A stretch of 64,000 nt of DNA from Alligator mississippiensis (taxonomy: Eukaryota; Chordata; Crocodylia; Alligatoridae). The notes below the pieces were generated by a model that saw only the letters and a list, made by a program, of their open reading frames with translations, made no database searches and was not told the origin of the DNA. The stretch is taken from NCBI RefSeq assembly GCF_030867095.1, contig NC_081835.1, positions 39,167,892-39,231,891 of the forward strand, written 5' to 3'. Positions 24,131 to 34,047 of this stretch are shown here, piece after piece (position 1 is the first letter of the stretch; every line of letters begins with the position of its first letter). A program made the translations under genes and the position numbers.

Positions 24131-26890
24131 AGTGGGCACTGGGGAAGAGCCTATGGTCCATGTGGATACCGACAATGTAGAAGAGAGATCCTAGAAGCTA
24201 AATTTAGGCTGCTAGACAGGAGGTTAAAGAGCAGAACCACCTGGCAGAATTCTCAGAAATATTTCCCATTCTATTGACAGGGCCAGAGACAGGCAGAGCT
24301 CCAGAGTCTCAATGCATGGATGAAATGATGGTATAGGGAAGAGGGGCTTAGGTTTATCAGGAACTGGGGGACTTTCTGAGACAGGAGGAATCTGAATAGA
24401 AAACAATGGACTCTGCCTGAACCAGAATAGAACCAGACTGCTGGCATTAAAAATTAAGAAGGTCGTAGAGCAGTTGTTAAACTAAAAAGTGGAAGAAAGC
24501 TGATGAGTGCAGAAGAATATAGAGGTTGGGTTAATGCAACCCCAAAGGTTTCTATACTGTCTTGAAGAGGACAGTAGGAGAGTAGGAAATATAAATCTAG
24601 ATAAGAGAGAGGATAAGTCAGAACATCTAGAGGTCCAACCAAGTAGCGTGAAGAGTAAAAGGCAGCAACGACAAAATTTATAAGCGTCTCCATGCAAACG
24701 CCAGAAGCCTAAAATATTAGACGTGTGAACTAAAATGCCTGGTATTAAATGGTGATTTGACATAATAGACACCTCAGAGACTTGGTGGAATAAAAGATAA
24801 TCGATGGAATATTGTTCTAACAGGTTGCAAACTATATAGGAATGACGCAGTAGGATGTGCAGGTAGAAAAGTGGCACTGTATGCTAAGGACAGTATAGAT
24901 AGTAAAAAAGCATTCATTTAATCTGAAAGGAAAACTACCATAGAATCCCTATGAGTAGAAATTCCATACTTGAATAAAAAGAAAATAGTACTAGAATTGT
25001 ACTACTGACCACCTGATCAGGAAGGTAAAGGTGATTCTGAAATGATCAGGGGGAGTAGAGAAACTGCTAAAACAGGACAAGCCCTAATAATGGGAGACTT
25101 CAGCTATCCTCACACAGACTGGGTAAACACCTCACTGGAGTGAAATATGGAAGTAAAATGGATGCGATAAATGACTGCTTTCCTTCCATAATTCATCTAA
25201 AGGATCAGTCAAAAATGTAAAAAGTCTGCAAGCAGCTTGGAAGCTGCTTAAAAATACCATATTAGAGGCTCCGGAAAAGTGTACGTCACAAATCAAAAAG
25301 GGTACCAAAGCAGATCAACAAAATCCCTGTATGATTTAAAAGCAGAGTTAAAAAGAATATTCAAGGCAAAAAGGTATCTTCAAAAAATGGAAAGTGTGCT
25401 CAAATCAGGAAGCTCACAAACTCTGGCAGGTCAAGTGAAAGTGAAACAAGGCAGGCCAAAAGAGAATTTGATGAGCATCTAACAAAAGATGCTAAAGCTA
25501 ATAATAAAAACTTTTAAAAATATATCAGAAGCACAAAGCCAGCTAGAGAATCAGTGTAGAAAGTGTGCTCAGGGGCCGTGTCCAGATGAGCGCAGCGTGT
25601 GGTATGTGGCACCACAGACATGTCTACAACATGACATACTGCACATTCAGCTGTTCTCCACACTGCAAAGGAGCAGCACAGGGGGAAGAGGGGTGCGGGG
25701 GCACTGACTGGAAATCCGAGCACACAAAAAAAGCAGAGTGGCACATGCAGAGGTAGCGCATGCTGCTCAAAATCGGAGCCTTCCTGCCTGGAGCAATGCT
25801 CTAGCTGTCAGTCAGGCTGAGAGGTAGGATTATTGCTGCTGCAGCCCCAGGAGGCCCCCAGGTAAGACTCCCCTACCCCACCCAGGGTAACCTTCCACAC
25901 CCTAGAAGGCAAGTGGCACAGGCATTCCCCAGGAACAACTAGCAGTGGCACAAAGTGTGCCACTGCTAGTTGTCCCCAGGGAACCAAATGTCCACACTTG
26001 TGTGGACACAGCCTAGGATGATAAAGCCATAATAAAATTTTTTGCATGCGTTTACCCCAGAAGACGCTGGGGAAAATTCCAAAGCCACATCAATCCTTTC
26101 TAGTAGATTGGTCTGAAGAGTTGAACTAAACTGAAGTGACAACAGAGGAAGTTTTATAACAAATTAATAAACTAAGTATTAATAAGTCACCAGGACTAGA
26201 TCGCATTCACCTGAGAGTTCTAAAGGAACTCTAAAGTAACATTGCACAACTGCTGGCAGTAGCACGCAACCTGTCCTTACAAATGGCTTCTGTGCCAGAT
26301 GGCTGGTGAGTTTCTAACGTAACAACAATCTTCTAAAATGACTCCAGAGCCAATCCTAGGAACTACAGACCACTAAGCCTCATTTCCATCTCTGGCAAAA
26401 TCAGCTGCCACATGGGGGAAAATCAACATGGTCTTTGTAAATGGAAAGCCTGCCTCACCAATCTACTGGAGTTCTTTGAGGGTGTTAACAAGCACATGGA
26501 TAAATGGGATCCAGCTGACATAATATATTTAGACTTTCAAAAAGCTTTTGCCATGGTCCGTCACCAAAGACTTTTTTTAAAATTGTGTTGCCACAGGACT
26601 GGAGGTGGTAGAGGCAGATCAAACAACTAGGTTCAAAAAGGGCCTGAATAAATTCATGGATGATACATCTATTAATTATTATTGAACAGAATGATAGAAA
26701 ATGTTTCCTCTGGTATCCCTAAACCTATAATGGTGGATGCCAGGGAGGATAGTGAATAGGGGATAAATCACTCTAGAGATATCCAGTCCACTGCTCTCCC
26801 TATAGCCTCAATTTCTGCCACAGTCAGATATAGGATACTGGGCTAGATGGGCCATTGGTCAGATCCAGTATGGCACTTCTAACGTTTTTA
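24130..26890 (+). mobile_element. Old CR1/L3-like LINE with internal deletion
   Basis: Decayed endonuclease motifs near 24740-25130 (TSETWW, YYRPPDQEG, ALIMGDFSYPHTDW in broken frames), then an RT region near 26150-26580 (SPGLDRIHLRVLKEL, YLDFQKAFAMV). It then jumps, at about 26590, straight to the 3' tail with gggctagatgggccattgg. The RT core and most of the C-terminal domain are deleted. A 440-bp element (25572-26014) splits it. Confidence 0.7.
25572..26014. mobile_element. TIR element inside old LINE
   Basis: The left end aggggccgtgtccagatg is mirrored at the right by cacttgtgtggacacagcct. A central inverted repeat gccactgctagttg / caactagcagtggc lies near 25935-25975. TSD not clear. Confidence 0.55.
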
Positions 26891-26894
26891 TATC

Positions 26895-28570
26895 TGTTAT
26901 AACTTACAAAGGATTGAACCAAGTACAATGGCTTAGAAAAGCTTTCCAAAACACCCACCAGGAGTCTCTGAAATGGGCTCTTGTTTATACATTCAGCACT
27001 TAAAACAGAAGGAAAATTTCAATGGCCCAAGTCAATCATAGGAAGTAAAGAACAGAATAAGGCTGCCACCTTGTGCTTACATGTTGCAGCAGATCAGAAC
27101 TGTGGCAAGAACACAGTGGTTGAGAATGACATTTCCACTTTAAGACGACACCCTAAGCTCCCATTCACTAAAAATCAAATTTTCCTAAAATATGTAATCT
27201 CTCATCTACCCATATTTTCATCCCAGTGCATGAAGCTGGAAAAGACATTTCCAAGATGCAATTGGAATAAAGTTAACTATTTGTTTGCAAAACTTAAGTA
27301 GTGCAAATCCAAAGACTAACTTGGTTTTATAATTGTCCTCAGTTAGCTTCTCTAAGGGTAACAATGCTAAGTGGCTTATTTATAAATACTTGTTACAGAA
27401 TATTTGGATCTTTGAATTGAAAAGTTTTCAGGATGGCCTCAATTAGACTGCTCAGGTTATTTTAACCTCTGAAGGAACACACACCTGTTTGCCACAAACA
27501 ACTAGATCTGGCAAGTTTTAGAAATTCTGGAGATTTAAGATCAAGATTGGATGTTTATTTCAAAAAAATATGGTAGTTCAAATAGGTATTAGATCAGGGA
27601 AGACCTGTTGTCTGCACGGTACAAGAGGTCAAACTAACCAATTGCAATTGTCCTATCTGGCTTCATAACCTGTGAAAGAGCCACTAGGCTAAATAAACCA
27701 CAGGTAGCTCTGCAGAATGCAAGAGGAAAGACTAAGCTTCACTGGAACAAAACTACATTTAGAATTACATTCCATTTTCTATTAGCTATAGAACCACATT
27801 TTTAATTCAAATGCAAAGCCTCTAATGAACCTTCTGCATGCTTCCCAGGCACTTAATTTTGTTGGTTGTGGGATTAAGACCTCTGTAAATGAGAGATGTC
27901 AGTTAAGACCTAGTGAACTTGCTCTTTTGTTATAAAATACCAAAGAAAAAAAGAATCCTGGGGATCACCTTTTTTATTCTGTACAACAAAGGAAAACCCT
28001 TCCCACTTCACTGGGAAAAGAAATTACAGTAGATCCTAATTGATACTACCAAATTTGGGGACACTGGGAATGTTTACTGTGAAATGTCAGTTTTAAATAG
28101 AAACCACCTGCAATCTCAAATGTGGAATTGCTGTTATTTACAATTATAGATAAAATATGATGGAGGAAGAGAAACTGTTAGAAGAGTAAGATATTATGTA
28201 CTGACCCTTGAACTCCACAGTCCACTGAACTGTGTACACCTCTGACAGCCAATCAAGATTAAGAGATGATTTCATGTCTGGGTGCCTATGTATACAACAC
28301 CTACAGCAGATTTGATAGGAGGCTATGTCACAGAGGAAAAATCAGCTTCAGCCTTAGACCCTTAGCTGTGGTGTTATATTTAGGCAAAATAAAGTGAATA
28401 ATCTAAACCATAAGCCAGGCCCTCTCTTGACTGCAGAAAGATGAAGTGACATTAACAACAGACTGCAACTATGTGCTAGTGTAGGCAAACAAAAACTCCA
28501 AAAGTTCATTAAGCATAACGCTAAAAGCTGCATGAAATAATGCATACAGTATGTACCCAAATATATTTTA
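26895..28570. other. Intron 5 sequence, mostly featureless
   Basis: Apart from the short LINE tail at 27505-27690, nothing is recognisable; AT-rich, no ORF of note. Confidence 0.5.
27505..27690 (+). mobile_element. LINE 3' tail fragment
   Basis: The wording ctggagatttaagatcaaga.tggatg...tagatcagggaag...aggtcaaactaacca resembles decayed CR1/L3 3' ends that usually close with a tgatc...ggtcccttctgg tail. Fragmentary. Confidence 0.4.
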
Positions 28571-28571
28571 C

Positions 28572-28735
28572 CTTTAAATATTTTAGCCTACATGTGAAAT
28601 CTAGGACATGACCTAGATCTGTTTTGGCATCTCCATTAGCACACGTAGGTTTCCCCTGTCTCAGCTGTTGCGTGATAGCATATAACTGCAATGGTCTAAT
28701 GCTGAAGACTTCCCCAGCCATTAACAATTGTTCTC
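28572..28735 (-). CDS. NISCH: NISCH coding exon 5 (residues 135-189)
   Basis: 164 bases. The first two complete the split Gly codon, then [20 protein letters not shown] through [16 protein letters not shown]. The acceptor is TTTTTCAG and the donor GTAAAA. The segment follows the PX domain and is highly conserved in vertebrates, including the [14 protein letters not shown] stretch. In the literature this linker helps target the protein to endosomes; nothing here contradicts that. Confidence 0.95.
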
Positions 28736-29336
28736 CTGAAAAATAAAAGCAGAGTCATGTTAATCACGTAGTTACAGTACTTTAAGAATTCATGCCATGA
28801 CTAAACCTCTAAGGTCCTCCACTGCTGTGGAGAATATGAGAAGAATGATTTATGTACCCTGATTACCATCAAAATTTTTCTAATCTTTGTCATTCCAGTA
28901 CTGGTATCAAATTGCAGGAAATACCATCACATTGTCAAGATGGCATTTCAGATGCTAGAAAATGATGTGGTGCCTATAGCTATTAAAAAAAATACAGAAC
29001 TGGAATTGCTAGCTTTTCTTTGCTTCCTGTCAAAGGAAGCAACTTTGGCAAGTGGGACAAAGCAGACATCACCTCATGATTAAGATTTTCAAAATCACTT
29101 AGTCAGTAGTAAAGCTCCCTTTGGAGTAGAAGTTAGGCCACTGCTGAGCTTCGCTGATAATGCCAACTTATGCAGCAAAGTTTAACACCAAGGCCAGGTT
29201 CAGCTTTTGCTATTGTGTACATCAAACTAAGTCTACAGTAACTGTTTCCAATGAACTTTCTGCCTGATAACTACATTTTAAAGAGTTCCACAATTTTCTG
29301 AACATTACTTATGAAATGGTTCTTAATTTCATAAGC

Positions 29337-29618
29337 CCGTGATTCTCAACCGGGTTGCCCCAAGATTCTCTCAAGGGTGATGCAGGGTGCCACACATGTT
29401 AGCACTGTTAAGTGTAAAAACATGATTTGTATGCTAAACCCAGAGATTTCAAATAGGAATTCATAGTGTTAGAAACATTTTGACAAGTTGTGGTCTTTCT
29501 GAGGTCTTTGTAATAGAAGAACTGCTCTATTAGTTCTGTGTAATCAAAAAACAAGTGAAAATTCAGAGCTAGCATTTTCCAATGGGTGTCTCAAGTCTAA
29601 AAATATTGAGAAATGCTA
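29337..29618. mobile_element. hAT-like element with perfect 8-bp TSD
   Basis: The TSD tcataagc is identical at 29329-29336 and 29619-29626. Termini ccgtgattctcaacc and attgagaaatgcta. Lies in NISCH intron 4. Related termini occur at 47778-49337 and 51934. Confidence 0.85.
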
Positions 29619-30237
29619 TCATAAGCTCTCTATTGCTGAGATCCAGAACAGCTCTATTAATAGCAAAAGTTACCTTACTGTATCAAGGAGAAATGCATTT
29701 GTTTTCCAAGTCTCAGAAAAGAATGCTCTGTAACAAGTTGACTAATAATGGTCCAATAATTATATAGCTAAACTATTAAGTTAGAAATACAAACTCTCTC
29801 TCAAATTCTGTGTATACTGCAACACTAGTAACAAGAAAACCTTATGTATACCTCAGAACTTAATAGGAAACATTGGAATGAGTCAAGGTATAGAGAAAGC
29901 TTTTGACAACGGTGCTCTGCCTTAATCATATAGAAGTTTTGAATGTGACAAAAGTTTCAAGTCCCTTCTAACAGCAAAGGAGAACACCCTCGCAGCAATA
30001 TCTATTTGCTAAACATCAACAGGCAGTTGAATTACTTTCATAGTACTTTTACAAACCAGCACAGTGTCTTAAGATTTGTTTAAAGCAAAACACATCTGCT
30101 AAAGTGGAGTAGTCAGTAGAAAAGCTGCCTGGAAGGATGTGAAGAACAGCAAAAAATGAACTAAAGAAAGTGTAATCCATAACATTCAAAGGAAAAAAAA
30201 AATCTGTAGGGTGTTGTCTCTAGGCAAATCGCTAAGT

Positions 30238-30424
30238 CAGGGGTGGGCAAACTGCAGCCTGCAGGCCAGATACAGCCTGCCAGGCCATTCTATCCATCCC
30301 GTGGGGCCCGTAAAAAATTTTAAAAGTTAATATTTATCTGCCCCTGGCTGCCTGTCATGCAGCCCTCGATGCCTTGCCAAAACTCAGTAAGCGGCCCTCC
30401 ACACAAAATAATTGCCCGCCCCTG
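30238..30424. mobile_element. hAT-like MITE, 187 bp
   Basis: Inverted termini caggggtgggcaaactgc and aataattgcccgcccctg. Flanks cgctaagt and ctttaagt match at 6 of 8. It is the same family as the Helitron-borne copy at 55995-56185 but in the opposite orientation. It lies 71 bp from the exon 4 donor. Confidence 0.8.
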
Positions 30425-30495
30425 CTTTAAGTATACCACATGAGTACTGTTATCCCCCATTGCCCTGTTATATTCTAGGAAGTTTCATACAGTAC

Positions 30496-30544
30496 CTCTG
30501 TGAAAGAGCTCTTCAGCCAATCCAGCTGTGATCCCGTTGATTTC
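30496..30544 (-). CDS. NISCH: NISCH coding exon 4 (residues 119-134 plus 1 nt)
   Basis: 49 bases encoding EINGITAGLAEELFHR plus the first base of a Gly codon (phase 1 donor, GTACTG). It matches human EINGITAALAEELF. This tiny exon is too short for a simple ORF scan and was found from the protein. It sits between intron 3 (15.5 kb) and intron 4 (1.8 kb), with a 187-bp hAT-like element 71 bp downstream of the donor. Confidence 0.93.
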
Positions 30545-30845
30545 CTGCAAAGAACAAATCACTATGTAAAAATATTTACTGTTCCTTCAAATGTGTTAAT
30601 ACCAGACATCTCCTTTTCCTGCTAAGGCACCAGATCTTTTGAAATGTCCTTCAAAACCCTGAACACTTCAACCATGATTAGACCCCTAACAAGTGTTTAA
30701 AAATATTAAAGACGCTTTGAGGAAATAAGCTGCAATAATACCATTTTAGTTATCAAAATGAAGTAGAACCAGCGCTCAGTGACAATTAAATAGGCACATG
30801 GTTAGATAAATAAGTTTAACAGAGAATGAAGACAAGAGATGTTAG

Positions 30846-31974
30846 TAGGGGTGAACTGATAGATTTTCTTGGCCGCTACCGACAGCTGATTATTCAACCA
30901 GGCATACTGGGTGATACTGCTCTAATAGCCAATTTACAGGAGCACAGCCAGGCAGTGTGGAGAGCAGCTCCCTGCAGGCAAGTCTGTGGAAGTGAAGGGG
31001 CATAGGTGGGAAGATCAAGGCCCCCACAGTGAGAAAGGAAGTGGGGCAGAAGCAGGGGCTAGGGGTACTGCTTAGCCAGGGTGGTCAATGGGACCCTAGG
31101 ACTGGGGCAAGAAACGGGATGGAGCCACAGGCAGCTCGTCCAGGGGAACAGCATCCTGGTGCTTAAAAATGGTGGTGTGGGTGCTTGAATTAAAGCTTGT
31201 CAAATGAGCTTTAGTTAAAGTGCCGCCGCCACCATTTTTAAGTGCAAGGATGCTTTAGGAGTGGAGTCAAGGAGGGCAGAGGCAGGCTGATCACAGTGGG
31301 CTCGGGGCTTTCTGCCCTGCTGCCTTTGCCCCGGGAGCCACACATGGACTATGCTGCATACCCCAACTACCCAAGAGCAAGAGGCACAACTTGTTGCCCA
31401 CCAACGCTGGGTGGGCAGGGGACGTGTGGCCAGCACACAACTCCCGGGGCCAAAACTAGAAGGGCGGAGGGCCCCGAGCCCACAGCGGGCAGCCCACATC
31501 TGCCCAGCAAAAAAATATGAGGGGGCCGCATGCCCTGCCTTCCCTCCTCTGGGGGTGTGTGGGGAGCTGTTCCCCCTCCCCCCATCCCTGGACGAGACAC
31601 CCATGGCTCTGTCCTACTCCCTGCCCCTGGCCCGAGGTCCCATTTACCGCCTTGGATGGGCAGCACCCCCAGCCTCAGCATCACTCCTTCCCTCACCATG
31701 GGGGCCTCAATCTATGCCCCGCCCCCCCATCACGCCCCTTCCCCTCCACAGACTTACCTGCAAGGCACTGCTCTCCACACTGCCCAGCTGTGCTCGTGGC
31801 CGTGTGCATGCTGTGGCTGCATGCATGCACACAGCATCCAGGAGGCCCAGCAAAAAGGCATATTTTATTTACATTATTGGGTACAACAGTCAAAAAAACC
31901 CGATAGCTGATAATGTTAATTTTCCTTTTATCAGTGCCAGTTCAATATGGCATCAATATACTGGTGCACCTATA
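30846..31974. mobile_element. GC-rich foldback element (copy 4) with inner foldback
   Basis: Termini taggggtgaactgatag and ctggtgcacctata. Flanks gatgttag and gacatcag match at 5 of 8 with only transitions. The inner part holds the 103-bp foldback repeat 31151-31253. Several overlapping open frames on both strands in 31215-32010 are artefacts of the GC-rich arms. Confidence 0.7.
31151..31253. repeat. Short foldback repeat (copy 2), inside larger foldback
   Basis: Perfect-looking arms gcatcctggtgcttaaaaat and atttttaagtgcaaggatgc, loop with aattaaagcttgtcaaatg. Same family as 17598-17694. Confidence 0.7.
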
Positions 31975-32073
31975 GACATCAGATTGAATATTGCCATGAA
32001 GTATTATTAGCACTGCTTGAAAACAACTTCATTCCTGAAACAAAAGCAAGTAATCAGTCTTAGACCTTAAAGT

Positions 32074-32225
32074 ATCAGATGACCCTGATTATAAGACAAC
32101 CCCCCCAAAATTAGACTCTATATATGGAAAATGTATAAATTGTTATTTACACAAATTTATAAATTTATATAATTTCCAAGTATAGAACCTAACTATTGGA
32201 GCGTTGCCTTAAATGTGTCCTTCTT
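32074..32225. repeat. Remnant of the tactgtatttaccc TIR family
   Basis: Contains gaccctgattataagacaac...actctatatatggaaaatg and tattggagcgttgccttaaa, paralleling 5120-5240. One end only. Confidence 0.45.
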
Positions 32226-32409
32226 CCACTGCTATAACAGGGAAAATACATCTGGGGAGTCAGGCAGCCCCTTTGCTCTCTGCTTCCCTACAACTTTATC
32301 TCCTCACAGTCCATTTCCCCTCCCCTTACTGGCAGACCCTGCTCTCCCCTAAGCACATGGAAGTGAGGAGCAAATTTGAAAACAATGATCTGGAAATTAG
32401 ACACGCACG

Positions 32410-33110
32410 CACGCACCCACGCACTCTTAATTGCAAGGGCCAAATCGGTTCCAAATTCCCTTGGGCAAATCCCAAGAAGCAAGTTCCAAATTTCAACTGA
32501 GCAGAGCTCAATCATTAAAGTCTGTGTGGCTCTACCATTGAGCAAGTATCCTGCCATCCAGACCCATTGGTCTAGGACTTCAAATACTCTCCAAATCCAT
32601 GGGAGGCATCTTATGCGCTAGGCTCAGGCCCCGTAGTCTCACTTGCTTTTAGCCAAAAGGCCAAGGAGCAAGCCAACCGAACACGGTTGTAGCAATTTGC
32701 TTATAGTACCCATACACTTAGTTCATCCAGAATTGATGTGTTATGTTTTTTTGTTTGTTTGTTTATTTTACTTCTACAAGTTTTAGCACTGGTGTTTGAT
32801 AAACACACTTTTGAGCAGCACTTTGGCACTCACTTATATTTAGTGCAAACTTTTTTATTATCTTTTTCAACGCCAAATCAGCTTCAAATTCAATTGGACA
32901 AAGCTCAATAGCCAAGTTCCAAGTCGACTGAGCAGAGCTCAATCATCAAGTCTATGTGAATCTACCATCCAGCAAGTGTGCTCCCAATCAAACCCATACA
33001 TCTGGAGCTTTGGATCCTTCCCAGATACATGCAACCTGCAGACCTGGAGACTTTGGGGTTCAGATGCCCCCAGTCTTGCTTAACCAAAAGGCCAAGAACA
33101 AATTATACAT
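32410..33110. repeat. Direct repeat, two diverged copies about 440 bp apart
   Basis: Copies at about 32450-32680 and 32885-33105 share gactgagcagagctcaatca, ctaccat...agcaagt, cagacccat.ggtct and tagccaaaaggccaag. No coding content. It could be an internal tandem duplication in an unrecognised repeat. Confidence 0.6.
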
Positions 33111-33722
33111 ATAAGTCCAAAGCCAAAGGCTCAAGAATTACCACATAGTCCACTGGGCTGGACCCCACCAGAGTCAACAGCATTTCAAGCCATGGTGACC
33201 CCACAGCTCAGCACCGCTCAGTCTGTGTATGTACTCCAGATGCCCTTCACAAAGGATCCAATTGCTAATTAGTCCCTCACTCATGACTGGAACTGAGTAT
33301 TATCACAAATTCTGGGATGCTCCAAATATTTATATGCAGCTGAGGTGCAGGACAACCTGGCCTGGCTTCATCTCATGGAGGGCGTGACCACGCTAGTTAT
33401 ATGCCAGGCTGAGAGAGGGCACAACAGATGTGTTCTGGGTGAAATGTTTGGAGCCCTATTTCATGATGCTTGCCAGGTATTTAAGGTTGGTGAAGAATTA
33501 GGAACGAGCAACTTGCCCACAGTCACACAGGAAGCTTGTGTACAGTCAAACCAAAAAAAAGTTTTCCCTCATTAGCTACCAAGACAAGCCACTCTGTATA
33601 TTTATAGTGTTTGAAACCATTTTAACTTAACACAGGATGCAAACAGGTGAATTTGCTCAAAACTGCACACCGATAGTGATAAGACAGAATAAACCCTCTA
33701 ATATGAAACAAACCCTCTATTA

Positions 33723-34007
33723 CAGGGGTCAACAGCCTATGGAACAGATCCAGCCTGCTGAGTTGAACCACTGCATCCAGCCCACGGAAGTAGGGCTTTG
33801 ATAACATGGCATTTGACAGGAAGGGCTTCTCCCCATGCTGCAGCAGGGAGAAGTGACAGTAGTGGGAGCTTCTCCTGGGCTGTAGCAGGAAGAAGGGTGG
33901 TGCTTTTCCTGTGCTGCAGCAGCAGGGGCTGGGTCCTAGCACCCACCCATCTCGAAGCTGAGCTGGATCATTCCAGTCCGTAGCCTGAAAAAGGTTGCCA
34001 ATCACTG
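33723..34007. mobile_element. hAT-like element with perfect 8-bp TSD
   Basis: The TSD ctctatta is identical at 33715-33722 and 34008-34015. Termini caggggtcaacagcct and aaggttgccaatcactg. Same family as 1269-1472. Confidence 0.88.
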
Positions 34008-34047
34008 CTCTATTACTTACCCAAGTCAAGCTTCCTAAACTCACCAG

